Below, piece after piece: positions 24,646 through 33,292 of a stretch of 64,000 bases of DNA. The stretch's first letter is position 1; each line of letters starts with the position of its first letter. A model generated the notes under the pieces. It had not been told where the DNA came from. It worked only from the letters and a program-made list of their open reading frames with translations, and searched no databases. The position numbers and the translations under genes are program-made. The stretch covers positions 434,001 through 498,000 of the forward strand of contig NZ_CADCWQ010000002.1 of the NCBI RefSeq assembly GCF_902806455.1, given 5' to 3'. The DNA comes from Virgibacillus doumboii (GTDB lineage Bacteria > Bacillota > Bacilli > Bacillales > Amphibacillaceae).

Positions 24646-25302
24646 ATGGAAAAGGAGAAAGAGCTTATCATTAATGAACCGCATTGGACTATCCTGGCTA
24701 TTTTACTGGATGGGCGGTTTTATCCAATCAGTGATTTGGCGTATATGACCGGACTGACAACGGAGAAAACGAGAGCGTATGTATCTGAACTGATTGGAGA
24801 AAATATCATAGATATAGAAGATAATGGCAGACATGCGTATTATGGAATTGATAATTCGGAGACTGCCGAAGCGGTGAAGGAAGCATTGTCTTCCATGCCG
24901 GTGCCGGAAATCAGACCATTGAAGCAAAACCCCAGGAAAAAGGCTGTCGGTTATGCAAGAACGTGTTACAGTCATCTGGCCGGAGAACTGGGTATTAAAC
25001 TAGCCGATGCTCTGGTTGAGCAAGGTATAATCGGTAAAGGAGACAAGGGGTTTTACGTAACAGATAAAGGAGAAATCCATTTTAGAAACATGCAAATAGA
25101 TGTTCAAAATCTAAGAGGTTATAACAAGAAATGTCTGGACTGGACCGAGCGCAGGCATCATATCGCAGGTCCACTGGGTAAAACACTGGTGGAGAGATTT
25201 TTGGATCTTGGCTGGATTGAGCGGGTTTCGGAATCACGGTCACTGAAGGTTACGAATGAGGGGAAGAAAGCGCTTAAAAATAAATTTGCGATTGTTATTT
25301 GA
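24646..25302 (+). CDS. ArsR-family winged-helix transcriptional regulator
   Basis: 218 residues from the ATG after AAAGGGTG; 12 further codons upstream have no site. Residues 10-70 form the winged helix (HWTILAILLDGRFYPISDLAYM, TTEKTRAYVSELIGENIIDIED). The C-terminal part carries CYSHLAGELGIKLADALVEQG and a CLDWTERRHHIAGPLGKTLVE segment, typical of the long ArsR/SmtB-like regulators that often govern efflux or reductase genes. The WTERRHHIAGPLG motif is characteristic. It sits between the ABC-F gene and an aldo/keto reductase on the same strand. The ligand is not known. Confidence 0.75.
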   Translation: MEKEKELIINEPHWTILAILLDGRFYPISDLAYMTGLTTEKTRAYVSELIGENIIDIEDNGRHAYYGIDNSETAEAVKEALSSMPVPEIRPLKQNPRKKAVGYARTCYSHLAGELGIKLADALVEQGIIGKGDKGFYVTDKGEIHFRNMQIDVQNLRGYNKKCLDWTERRHHIAGPLGKTLVERFLDLGWIERVSESRSLKVTNEGKKALKNKFAIVI

Positions 25303-25341
25303 TAAACTTGAAGCCCAACATGGAAGAAAGGAAGCGATCAG

Positions 25342-26166
25342 ATGGACTACGTAACATTGAATAATGGTCTGAAAATGCCGCAGCTCGGGTTCGGAGTTTG
25401 GCAGGTACCTGATGAAGAAGCGACGCCTGCTGTATCAAAGGCTCTGGAAGTTGGCTATCGTTCGATCGATACGGCTAAAGTATATGAAAATGAGAATGGC
25501 GTTAGAAGGGCTCTTGTAAAAAGCGATGTTCCCCGTGAAGATCTGTTTATTACAACGAAGCTTTGGAATACGGATCAGGGTTATGAAAATACATTAAAAG
25601 CATTTGATAAAAGTCTCGAGAGGCTGGGTTTGGATTATGTTGATATGTATCTTATCCACTGGCCGACACCAGAGTTTGATGATTATGTCGAGACATTTAA
25701 AGCAATGGAAAAGTTGTATAAGGATGGGCGAGTGAAGGCAATTGGTGTCTGCAACTTTAATGTTGAGCATTTGCAGCGCCTGCTGGATGAGTGTGAAGTA
25801 GTTCCTGTTGTGAATCAGGTGGAATGTCATCCATTCCTGCAGCAAAAGGAACTGAAAGAGTTCTGCAGGAAGCATGATATTTTTGTGGAAGCATGGAGTC
25901 CGTTAATGAGCGGTGGGGATGTTTTAAGCAATAATGTCGTGAAAGGTATTGCTGATGAGTATGGCAAAACAATCGCGCAGGTTATTCTTCGCTGGCATCT
26001 GCAATCCAATTCTATTGTTATTCCGAAATCTGTCACTCCATCACGGATTGAAGAAAATTTCGATGTATTTGATTTCGAGTTAAGCTCAGATGATATGGAC
26101 AAAATTGCTGAACTTGACCGCAATCATCGCAATGGCCCTGAACCGAGTCAAATGAATAAGCGTTAA
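25342..26166 (+). CDS. Aldo/keto reductase
   Basis: 274 residues of the AKR5-like group (B. subtilis YtbE/YvgN size). The catalytic tetrad is visible: Asp and Tyr in SIDTAKVYENENGVR, Lys in FITTKLWN, His in YLIHWPTP. The NADPH site appears as IGVCNFNVEHLQ and IVIPKSVTPSRIEENFDVFD. It reduces aldehydes such as methylglyoxal in the cytoplasm. GGAAGCGATCAG precedes the ATG. It is 39 bp downstream of the ArsR-type regulator, which may control it. Confidence 0.9.
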   Translation: MDYVTLNNGLKMPQLGFGVWQVPDEEATPAVSKALEVGYRSIDTAKVYENENGVRRALVKSDVPREDLFITTKLWNTDQGYENTLKAFDKSLERLGLDYVDMYLIHWPTPEFDDYVETFKAMEKLYKDGRVKAIGVCNFNVEHLQRLLDECEVVPVVNQVECHPFLQQKELKEFCRKHDIFVEAWSPLMSGGDVLSNNVVKGIADEYGKTIAQVILRWHLQSNSIVIPKSVTPSRIEENFDVFDFELSSDDMDKIAELDRNHRNGPEPSQMNKR

Positions 26167-26275
26167 ATGATGAGCCGGACGTGGAATAATTCTGTATCCG
26201 GTTTATTGCATTTTCTGAAAAAAGACGTATACTAAAGATATTCAAGTTCATCCATTTTGAAAGGAGTGGTGTTTT

Positions 26276-26344
26276 ATGGAAAATGTAAATCAATATTCAC
26301 TAAACCAAAACACAAATAGCAAAATGGAGGAACAGTCGGTATAA
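26276..26344 (+). CDS. Possible 22-codon small ORF upstream of rsgA-like gene
   Basis: AAAGGAG lies about 10 nt before an ATG that opens 22 polar codons (MENVNQYSLNQNTNSKMEEQ start), rich in Asn and Gln. The strong ribosome binding site and location 43 bp before the GTPase gene suggest either a real small protein or a leader. No homologue is known to me. Confidence 0.35.
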   Translation: MENVNQYSLNQNTNSKMEEQSV

Positions 26345-26386
26345 TGCATTGACTTTTCCTCCAATATTCAGGGAGGAATTTTTTAA

Positions 26387-27451
26387 TTGCATAATTTGAA
26401 AAAAATAGGATGGGATCGTTCCATCCAGAATATTGAAGAAGAAAATGCAGCACGGGTTATTACCGTTCAAAAAAACAGTTACCGTGTATCGGATGGGAAA
26501 ACGGATTATTTTGCTCACTTAAGCGGGAAGTTTTTGAATCAGGTTGCGAATTCACTTGATTTTCCTGCCGTCGGTGACTGGGTGGAAGTACTGAAACTCA
26601 AAGATGAGCAAAAGGCTGTTGTAAATAGTCTCCTGCCGCGAAAAAGCCAATTTGTCAGACAGGCGGCCGGTCCAAAGGTTGAAGCACAGATAGTTGCGGC
26701 CAACATGGACACTATCTTTATTGTAAACTCGCTTAATCACGATTTGAATGTACGGCGAATCGAACGTTATCTATTATCTGCTTACGAAAGTGGTGCAACC
26801 CCAGTAATTGTACTGACAAAAAAGGATGAGTGTTCCGCTGATGAAGTAAAGAATTGTTTTGAACAGGTTGAAGAAATCGCAATCGGTGTCCCAATCGTTG
26901 CTATAAGTAATGTAACACGTGATGGAATCGATGAATTAATGGAATATTTACCCGCAGGAAGGACAGCAGCATTGCTTGGTTCATCAGGAGTCGGCAAGTC
27001 CACACTCATAAATACACTTCTGGACAAAGAAGTTCAGGAAACAAAGGGCATCCGCGATGCAGACAGCAAGGGACGGCATACAACAACACACCGTGAAATG
27101 TTCGTGTTGCCGAATGGTGCTTTACTGATTGATACGCCGGGCATGCGTGAACTGCAGCTTTGGGAAGGCGAATCGTCTATGGATTCTGCTTTCAGTGATG
27201 TGGAAGCATTTGAAAAAGAATGCAAATTTAACGATTGTCAGCATGATACAGAGCCGGGATGCCGGGTTCGGGAGGCACTGGAGAGTGGTGAATTGTCCGA
27301 GGAGCGGTTTAGAAGCTATCGAAAACTGCAGCGCGAACTGGCTTTTGAACGACGGAAACAGGATCAGCGGGCATATCTGGAAGAGAAAAATAGATGGAAG
27401 AAACTGAAGAAGCAGCGCCAAAATGGGTATAAGCTTCAGAAAAAGCGTTGA
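26387..27451 (+). CDS. rsgA: Small ribosomal subunit-dependent GTPase, RsgA/YjeQ family (long form)
   Basis: 354 residues from a TTG after GGAGGAATTTTTTAA. RsgA proteins have permuted GTPase motifs: G4 LTKKDE, G5, then G1 GSSGVGKST, G2 HTTTHREM and G3 DTPGMRELQ, all present in this order. The N-terminal OB-fold (about 30-110) and C-terminal zinc knuckle (CKFNDCQHDTEPGCRV) are intact. The family assists 30S subunit maturation. At 354 residues it is longer than the canonical Bacillus RsgA (about 298) and lies outside the prpC-prkC-rsgA cluster, so it is probably a second paralogue. Confidence 0.88.
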   Translation: MHNLKKIGWDRSIQNIEEENAARVITVQKNSYRVSDGKTDYFAHLSGKFLNQVANSLDFPAVGDWVEVLKLKDEQKAVVNSLLPRKSQFVRQAAGPKVEAQIVAANMDTIFIVNSLNHDLNVRRIERYLLSAYESGATPVIVLTKKDECSADEVKNCFEQVEEIAIGVPIVAISNVTRDGIDELMEYLPAGRTAALLGSSGVGKSTLINTLLDKEVQETKGIRDADSKGRHTTTHREMFVLPNGALLIDTPGMRELQLWEGESSMDSAFSDVEAFEKECKFNDCQHDTEPGCRVREALESGELSEERFRSYRKLQRELAFERRKQDQRAYLEEKNRWKKLKKQRQNGYKLQKKR

Positions 27452-27467
27452 CATATAATTTGAAGGG

Positions 27468-27505
27468 GCGCCTCTCATCATGAAAGTGACTGGTGAGGCG
27501 CTTCA
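27468..27505 (+). terminator. Hairpin after rsgA-like gene
   Basis: GCGCCTC (27468-27474) pairs with GAGGCGC (27495-27501). The T-rich tail is weak. Confidence 0.45.
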
Positions 27506-27613
27506 TTTATGAGTTAGCTTGTTTTCAGATTTGTTTGTCATTTACTGTTTTGTTATACTGGTAATAGAAGTATAGCCTCAGTAAGTCCCCACTAGCATAA
27601 AGGATGTGTTAAT

Positions 27614-28714
27614 ATGCCTCTAAACACACTGATTAAAGAAGAAACTCCGTATTATCGTTTAATGAAAGACTACACAAACTATCACAAGGAACCAAATCGG
27701 AATACGAACAACATTCTAAAGCGAATACCACTAGAGCGATTAATGGACTTAAAAGTTGATTATGCGTTTAAACAACTTTTTGGCAGTGAAAAGAATAAAA
27801 ATATTACGGTCGTATTTTTAAATGCCATCCTGCAACAAACCGGTCGAAATCAAATTAAAGAAGTTTCCTTTCTCAATACCGAATCAGGCGGTGAGTATGC
27901 GGATGACAAACAATCAAGGCTGGATTTGCTGGTAACGACAAATGCCGATGAACAGATTAATGTGGAAATTCAATTCACGAATAAATACGATATGGTGAAA
28001 CGTTCCTTATACTATTGGGCTGGAGTATACCGGGGACCGTTTAAAAAAGGAATGGCATATCATGAGCTAAGACCGGTCATAGCTATAAATATCCTCAACT
28101 TCGAATTATTCCAGCGGACAGAGAACTTTCATACAACTTTTCATTTGTATGAGGATAAAGAAAAATTCATGTTGACAGATGTGATGGAATACCACTTTAT
28201 TGAAATGCCCAAGCTAATAAATGACTGGAAGAACGACAAATTGAATCCATGGAACGATGTACTGGCCAGATGGCTGATGCTCCTTGGCATGGTGGATCAC
28301 AGGAATAATGAGATATATGACGACATTTATCGGGAACTGGAGGAGGTTGCTTTGAGTGATGAGTCATTGCGTAAAGCGTTTGAAAGCTGGGAAGAGATAA
28401 GCATGACGGAAGAACAATACTTCGAATATGAAGGACGTTTAAAGCGTATTTTGGATGAGGAAGCTGTCGAACGAGAGAGAGAACTTCGAATGCAAGAGGC
28501 GGAAAAGGAAGGAATAGAAAAAGGAATACAGAAGGGAATAGAAAAAGGAATAGAAAAAGGAATAGAAAAAGGAATACAAAAAGGAGAGATAAATACCAAA
28601 GAAGCCATTGCCCACCGGCTTTTGGCAAAAGGAGTAGATATTGATATAGTTGCAGAAACGACTGAACTCTCAAAAGATAAAATTAAAATAATCCAGCGTG
28701 AGCTACAAGAATAG
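27614..28714 (+). CDS. Rpn/PD-(D/E)XK nuclease family protein (transposase-like)
   Basis: 366 residues. The N-terminal part holds the family motif DLKVDYAFKQLFGSEKNKNI, then nuclease residues in SRLDLLVTT (Asp) and INVEIQFTNK (Glu-x-Gln), followed by YYWAGVYRGPFKKGMAYHEL. This is the Rpn/YhgA-like recombination-promoting nuclease family. The C-terminal 90 residues are a charged helix with six tandem 4-residue units of the GI-E/Q-K type, encoded by 12-bp DNA repeats, then an IAHRLLAKGVDIDIVAETTE tail. The gene stands alone behind its own promoter region. It may be a selfish or defence nuclease; that role is inference. Confidence 0.8.
   Translation: MPLNTLIKEETPYYRLMKDYTNYHKEPNRNTNNILKRIPLERLMDLKVDYAFKQLFGSEKNKNITVVFLNAILQQTGRNQIKEVSFLNTESGGEYADDKQSRLDLLVTTNADEQINVEIQFTNKYDMVKRSLYYWAGVYRGPFKKGMAYHELRPVIAINILNFELFQRTENFHTTFHLYEDKEKFMLTDVMEYHFIEMPKLINDWKNDKLNPWNDVLARWLMLLGMVDHRNNEIYDDIYRELEEVALSDESLRKAFESWEEISMTEEQYFEYEGRLKRILDEEAVERERELRMQEAEKEGIEKGIQKGIEKGIEKGIEKGIQKGEINTKEAIAHRLLAKGVDIDIVAETTELSKDKIKIIQRELQE
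28511..28582 (+). repeat. Six 12-bp coding tandem repeats
   Basis: Units ggaatagaaaaa or ggaatacaaaaa, six in a row, encode Gly-Ile-Glu/Gln-Lys. Copy number change would keep the reading frame. Confidence 0.85.
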
Positions 28715-28734
28715 TTATTTACTTTATTGTAAGT

Positions 28735-28774
28735 ACCTCCATTAAGCTATTGGACTTAAGGGAGGCTTTTTTGT
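28735..28774 (+). terminator. Terminator of the Rpn-type nuclease gene
   Basis: CTCCATTAAG pairs with CTTAAGGGAG (one bulge), followed by CTTTTTTG. Confidence 0.75.
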
Positions 28775-28835
28775 TTTAGACTATTAGTGCACTAAATCAG
28801 GATTTATGTGGAAAAGACGGGAACAGTAGTATTTT

Positions 28836-29375
28836 TTAGCCAAACACCCGCTTCACCGCTTCAGAAAACTTCTGAAAATACGCAGGTATCTCACTTTCAG
28901 CCAGTCCAACACACATATTTTCTTCAATTGATTTATTATACCATTTCTGCTGTTCGTACCCGGCGTTAAAGTTGTACCACAGCGCATCACCCTGGCGTTC
29001 ATATTCTTTTTCCATGGAAAGCAGATTGTCCAACTTGTCTGCAACAATCAGGTATTTCACTTCTTTTTCAGCATATTTAACCGTATCAATTGTGTGCTGT
29101 TTGCGCTCCTGCCAGGATTTTGATTTATCTTCTGTATGGGCGGCGACTAAATGAGTGACACGTGGTCCAAACGCGTCCTCAATATCTTCCATTTCATATG
29201 GTGTATCTTCAACAACGTCATGCAAATAGCCCGCGCAGATTAATTCATCACTAAATCCGGCTTCCTGTAGTCGCTCAGCTACACGAATCGGGTGGGTTAT
29301 ATAGGCGTCGTCTGAGCTTTTTCGTTTTTGACCGTGATGTGCTTTTTCAGCAAACGTCCTAGCTTGTTCGATCAT
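28836..29375 (-). CDS. Stand-alone SpoT/MESH1-like HD hydrolase
   Basis: 179 residues, all HD domain. The order of motifs follows the (p)ppGpp hydrolase domain of RelA/SpoT: HHGQKRKSSDDAYITHPIRVA, AGYLHDVVEDTPY (HDxxED) and IVADKLDNLLS. No synthetase or ACT domain is present, so it resembles small alarmone hydrolases and MESH1. It may hydrolyse (p)ppGpp or another nucleotide; substrate not proven. AACAGGAGG precedes the ATG. The TetR-type regulator gene ends 15 bp upstream on the same strand, so the two are probably co-transcribed. Confidence 0.75.
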   Translation of the reverse strand: MIEQARTFAEKAHHGQKRKSSDDAYITHPIRVAERLQEAGFSDELICAGYLHDVVEDTPYEMEDIEDAFGPRVTHLVAAHTEDKSKSWQERKQHTIDTVKYAEKEVKYLIVADKLDNLLSMEKEYERQGDALWYNFNAGYEQQKWYNKSIEENMCVGLAESEIPAYFQKFSEAVKRVFG

Positions 29376-29390
29376 TACGTTTACCTCCTG

Positions 29391-29981
29391 TTAGTTGCAG
29401 ATTGAGTCCAGATGATACTTCAGTCTTTCAATCATTTTTTCAGCGGGGAATTCTTCTGGATGTAACAGGGAATGCAGTGCTATCCCATCAATCAACGCGT
29501 GCAGTCTTTCCGCTTCGGCTGCTTTATCGATAGCCTGACGGATAAGGCCCATTTGAATTAACCCGCCAATCACATATTCCATTGCCTGCCTCATTTCAGC
29601 ATATACGTCTTTACCGAGTTTATCCAACTTTTTATCGACAAGCATCCTGGACGAAAAGACCAGCCACACCTCCATTGCAATCCGCTGATCCTCATCGATT
29701 GGCAAAAACTCGCTCAGCATCTCCAACGCGACATCCATTGGCGGACTTTCATAGTTTTTATTTAAAGCACGCTTCTTAACTCGCTCTGACACAAGCTTCA
29801 TCGAAAATGCCAGCAATTCGGATTGACTGGAAAAATAATGGCGTAATGACCCGACAGACAGATCAGCTTCTTTAGCAATTTTCCTGACTGTTGCCTGTTC
29901 CAATCCTTCTCGTACAATAACATTCCAGGTTGCTTCGGCAATTTGAATTTTTCTTTTTTCATGATCAACTATTTTTGGCAT
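29391..29981 (-). CDS. TetR-family transcriptional regulator
   Basis: 196 residues from ATG (MPKIVDHEKRKIQIAEATWN). The HTH is clear: ATVRKIAKEADLSVGSLRHYFSSQSELL. The C-terminal domain resembles the BetI/TetR_C_6 group (AMEVWLVFSSRMLVDKKLDKL, IDGIALHSLLHPEEF). No ribosome binding site precedes the ATG; instead TATAAT ends 6 bp before it, so the transcript may be leaderless. It is divergent from a membrane protein gene, a common TetR target arrangement. The SpoT-like HD gene follows in the same direction. Confidence 0.82.
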   Translation of the reverse strand: MPKIVDHEKRKIQIAEATWNVIVREGLEQATVRKIAKEADLSVGSLRHYFSSQSELLAFSMKLVSERVKKRALNKNYESPPMDVALEMLSEFLPIDEDQRIAMEVWLVFSSRMLVDKKLDKLGKDVYAEMRQAMEYVIGGLIQMGLIRQAIDKAAEAERLHALIDGIALHSLLHPEEFPAEKMIERLKYHLDSICN

Positions 29982-30067
29982 ATTTTTATTATAGCACGTC
30001 TGTACCAATTAAAAAAGGTATGGTAATATTCTATTTAAAACAATTGTGTTAAAAAGGAGAAACGCTT

Positions 30068-30613
30068 ATGATAGGCTGGTTTATTGTTGCATGTGAAATT
30101 GGATTTTGGGTATTTGTTTTGTCCGGGTTGGTTGCACGGTATATTTTAAAGAAAAAGAAGCTTGGTGCAGTTCTGCTCATTTGTACACCGGTGGTCGATT
30201 TATTGCTGTTGATCGCAACAGTTATCGATTTGAAAAACGGTGCAACGGCTACAACTGTGCATGGCGTTGCGGCAATATACATCGGTGTAAGTGTTGCGTT
30301 TGGACATCAGATGATCGACTGGGCTGACAGGTATTTTTCATATTGGTTTGCTGATGGTAAAAAGCCGGTAAAGAAGAAAAAATACGGGAAAGAATATGCG
30401 AAACGTGAACGCGGCGGCTGGTACCGTCATTTATTGGCGTGGTGTATTGGCACTGCAATTTTGGGCGGAATTATTTTGTATATTAATAATCCATCGCAAA
30501 CAGAGGTTTTGTTTCGGACATTACAGTTCTGGTCACTTATTCTTGTGATCGACTTTGTCATTAGCTTCAGCTACACCTTATTTCCAAAAAAAGAAAATAG
30601 CGGCTGGTTGTAA
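30068..30613 (+). CDS. Integral membrane protein, unknown function (YmcC-like)
   Basis: 181 residues, five hydrophobic spans (about 2-24, 33-53, 66-86, 120-140, 150-172) with a basic KKPVKKKKYGKEYAKRER loop between spans 3 and 4. The pattern and the central HGVAAIYIGVSVAFGHQMIDWADRYFSYWF segment match a conserved group of 2TM-type inner membrane proteins found in Bacillaceae. Divergent to a TetR regulator, so probably its target. AAAAAGGAG precedes the ATG. No activity is assigned. Confidence 0.7.
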   Translation: MIGWFIVACEIGFWVFVLSGLVARYILKKKKLGAVLLICTPVVDLLLLIATVIDLKNGATATTVHGVAAIYIGVSVAFGHQMIDWADRYFSYWFADGKKPVKKKKYGKEYAKRERGGWYRHLLAWCIGTAILGGIILYINNPSQTEVLFRTLQFWSLILVIDFVISFSYTLFPKKENSGWL

Positions 30614-30702
30614 AGACAGTTTCCTTCCATTCTAGTAAAATAACAAGTACACTTAATGAAAATAACCTGATTTTATGAAGTCGTAAGGAAAGTTGGATCC
30701 GA

Positions 30703-31653
30703 ATGGAAAAAGAACAATCAATCGCTATATACTTTTGGTTACTTCTTGTTCCTTTATTCTGGGGAGGAGCGTTTGTAGCCGCCGAACATATTATTACGGA
30801 GATTCCTCCAGTTACTGCGGCTGCATTTCGTTTTGGTTCGGCAGGTATATTGCTGATGATATTTGTTTTGTTCCGGAAATCCCTTGACGTTGAAGCCATC
30901 AAAAAACAATGGCTGACGATTCTCTTGATGGCTGTTACAGGAATATTCGGGTACAACGTTTTCTTCTTCACGGCACTAGACATTACCTCTGCCATTAACG
31001 GGTCATTAATTGTTGCAACAACCCCGGTGTTAATAACGTTTGGTGCGGTTCTGTTTTTGGGTGAAACCTGGAATAGACAGCTTGGTTTTGGACTTTTTTT
31101 ATCATTATTGGGAGTTATAGTTGTTATTTCGAAGGGTTCATTAGCCACAATTATGAATCTGGAATTTAATCTTGGTGATTTGCTGTTTATTGGCGGACTA
31201 TTATGCTGGGTTACTCATGGACTATTGGGAAAAGTGGCGATGCGTGATGTATCACCCACAGTTACAACGACATTGACAACATTGACCGGATCCATATTTC
31301 TGTGTATTTTCTCTATTCCCGAGAATGGATGGGACGCTATTTTTAGTATGTCTGCACAGGCATGGGGGGAAATGTTATTTATGATCATTTGCTCATCAGT
31401 CACAGGTTTCTTATTATGGAATTATGGGATTAAACAGATTGGTGCAAGCAAAGCCAGCATATATATGAATCTGGTGCCAATTAACACGGCACTGCTGGCA
31501 GTAGGCTTATATGCTTCACCAATTACATGGACGCAAATAATTGGTATGATAATGGTAATCACAGGGGTATATTTTGTAACATTTCATCAGTATTTGAAAA
31601 ATAAACGTGCCCATCAACGAATGGCTCATTTTGAAAATAAATCAGTAAAATAA
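30703..31653 (+). CDS. EamA/DMT-family transporter
   Basis: 316 residues with ten hydrophobic spans in two EamA repeats: the first starts LLLVPLFWGGAFVAAEHII, the second DLLFIGGLLCWVTHGLLGK. Each repeat shows the family pattern of a charged turn and a conserved terminal helix (TPVLITFGAVLFLGETWNR; NLVPINTALLAVGLYA). Drug/metabolite exporters of this family move amino acids or other small molecules out of the cell. The substrate is unknown. It is followed 22 bp later by fni, which may be in the same transcript. Confidence 0.85.
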   Translation: MEKEQSIAIYFWLLLVPLFWGGAFVAAEHIITEIPPVTAAAFRFGSAGILLMIFVLFRKSLDVEAIKKQWLTILLMAVTGIFGYNVFFFTALDITSAINGSLIVATTPVLITFGAVLFLGETWNRQLGFGLFLSLLGVIVVISKGSLATIMNLEFNLGDLLFIGGLLCWVTHGLLGKVAMRDVSPTVTTTLTTLTGSIFLCIFSIPENGWDAIFSMSAQAWGEMLFMIICSSVTGFLLWNYGIKQIGASKASIYMNLVPINTALLAVGLYASPITWTQIIGMIMVITGVYFVTFHQYLKNKRAHQRMAHFENKSVK

Positions 31654-31675
31654 TTTAGCGTTAGGATGTGTAGAT

Positions 31676-32725
31676 ATGGAGGAAGGAATTAATAAACGGA
31701 AAACCGAACATATTCGCCATTGTTTAACAGATAATGTGGAGGGTGTAAATAAATCAACCGGTCTTGAAGGGATTTCATTTATACATAACGCATTACCTGA
31801 AATAAACTTTGCGGATATACAGCTAAGTACCAGTTTTTTGGACAAGCCAATCAACGCACCATTTCTGGTCAGTTCCATGACCGGGGGCTCGGAACTTGCA
31901 GCGAAAATAAATCAGAATCTGGCGACCGCAGCCGAAGAAAAAGGCTGGGCAATCGGTCTTGGCTCAACCCGTGCCTTGCTGGAAAGTGATGCACATAAGG
32001 AATCCTTTTTAGTACGAAAACAGGCGCCAACAGTGCCATTAATCGCCAATATCGGTGCTGTGCAGCTTAATTATGGATACGGTGCTGAGGAATGTCAGCG
32101 GATTGTTGATTTGACTGGTGCAGATTCAATCTATTTACATTTGAATCCGCTGCAGGAAGCGGTACAGGATGAAGGAGATTTAAATTTTGAAAACCTGCTG
32201 CCAAAAATCGAAAAAGTTTGCAGTGAGTTGAATGTGCCTGTCGGCGTAAAAGAGGTAGGCTTTGGTATTGACGGAACCATTGCTAAAAAATTATATGATG
32301 CCGGCATCTCCTATATTGATGTAGCGGGTGCTGGCGGTACATCATGGAGCCAGGTTGAAAAGCTCCGCTCGACAGATCCATTGAAAAAAGCTGCTGCCGA
32401 AGCATTTAACAGTTGGGGAATTCCAACGAAGGATTGTATTGTTTCGGTTCGCAGCGAACTTAGTGATGTGCCATTGGTATCCAGCGGCGGCATGAAAACC
32501 GGCATGGACGCAGCGAAAGCACTGACAATTGGCGCTGATCTGGTTGGCTTTGCACGGTCATTGTTAAAGGCTGCAACTAAATCTGATGAAGCCGTAATCC
32601 AAACAATGGACCAGATTGAACTGGAACTGAAAATGACAATGTTTGGTATTGGTGCGAAAACTATCAGTGATTTAAAAAATACGAAACGGGTTTCCATTAT
32701 GGGGAAATCGTTGCTTGAAGAATAG
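31676..32725 (+). CDS. fni: Type 2 isopentenyl-diphosphate delta-isomerase
   Basis: 349 residues, the usual length of the FMN-dependent type 2 enzyme. It interconverts IPP and DMAPP for isoprenoid synthesis. Landmarks: RKTEHIRHCL near the N-terminus, PFLVSSMTGGSELAAKINQ, GLGSTRALLE, LHLNPLQEAVQDEGD, GVKEVGFGI, the catalytic-region DVAGAGGTSW and the FMN phosphate site SSGGMKTGMDAAKAL. The start ATG overlaps a weak GGATG context; a T-box leader lies downstream, not upstream. Confidence 0.93.
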   Translation: MEEGINKRKTEHIRHCLTDNVEGVNKSTGLEGISFIHNALPEINFADIQLSTSFLDKPINAPFLVSSMTGGSELAAKINQNLATAAEEKGWAIGLGSTRALLESDAHKESFLVRKQAPTVPLIANIGAVQLNYGYGAEECQRIVDLTGADSIYLHLNPLQEAVQDEGDLNFENLLPKIEKVCSELNVPVGVKEVGFGIDGTIAKKLYDAGISYIDVAGAGGTSWSQVEKLRSTDPLKKAAAEAFNSWGIPTKDCIVSVRSELSDVPLVSSGGMKTGMDAAKALTIGADLVGFARSLLKAATKSDEAVIQTMDQIELELKMTMFGIGAKTISDLKNTKRVSIMGKSLLEE

Positions 32726-32731
32726 ATTTCC

Positions 32732-32764
32732 AGCTGTTTGCCTAGTATGGTGAGCAGCTTTTTT
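32732..32764 (+). terminator. Terminator of fni
   Basis: AGCTG (32732-32736) pairs with CAGCT (32755-32759), followed by six T. The stem is short. Confidence 0.5.
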
Positions 32765-32813
32765 ACATACAACAGTTGAAGTTCAACAAATATATAAAAA
32801 ATTAAAAAAACTG

Positions 32814-32842
32814 TTGACCAACTGCTTAAAACGTTATATGAT
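32814..32842 (+). promoter_or_regulatory. SigA promoter of threonine operon
   Basis: TTGACC (32814-32819), 17 bp, TATGAT (32837-32842). The predicted start is near 32849. Confidence 0.75.
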
Positions 32843-32848
32843 TATCAG

Positions 32849-33191
32849 CAATATATTAAATTTTAACTGTCAGTCAGGAGAATAATTTTAACTCAACGAC
32901 GGGAACTCGAAGGAACATGTTTCATGTATTTACAGAGATCCGGGAGCGCTGAAAACCTGGAAGTACATACTGTTCCAACACCATCCCTGAGTGCTAAGTG
33001 GAACGGGTTTTCTTATTATACTTAGCCAGGTTCATTCATATGCACCTGTTATCAAAGCAGGCTGTTTGGCAGCCATATAAGGTAGTATTTGCGAGAATAC
33101 TACAAACTTGGGTGGAACCGAGGAGAGTAAAACCTTTTCTCCCCAATAATTCTGATATTATGCAGATTTATTGGGGAGAGAGGGTTTTTTT
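32849..33191 (+). promoter_or_regulatory. T-box leader, threonine (ACC) specifier
   Basis: The T-box core GGGTGGAACCG (33110-33120) is followed by a terminator (33130-33191) with arms CTCCCCAATAA/TTATTGGGGAG and a long T run. In stem I, GGAACA pairs with TGTTCC and GGGA with TCCC; the loop between them on the 3' side reads AACACCA. The codon before the last purine is ACC (32980-32982), Thr, matching the downstream hom-thrC-thrB genes. Confidence 0.9.
33130..33191 (+). terminator. Regulated terminator of the Thr T-box
   Basis: An 11-bp core stem CTCCCCAATAA/TTATTGGGGAG, extended by AAACC/GGGTT and ending in eight T. Confidence 0.85.
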
Positions 33192-33292
33192 AATAGCTTT
33201 TATATCAAGAATTGTTACGAACAGGGGATGCAACAACATTCTCTGAAATAGCATTTTAGATAATTGATAAAAAAACAAAAAGGGGTGGAAGT

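Noticed and set aside
28197..28673. 158-codon minus-strand ORF rich in Phe-Leu repeats opposite the Rpn-type gene
   Set aside because: It is the antisense image of the 12-bp repeat region; no ribosome binding site.
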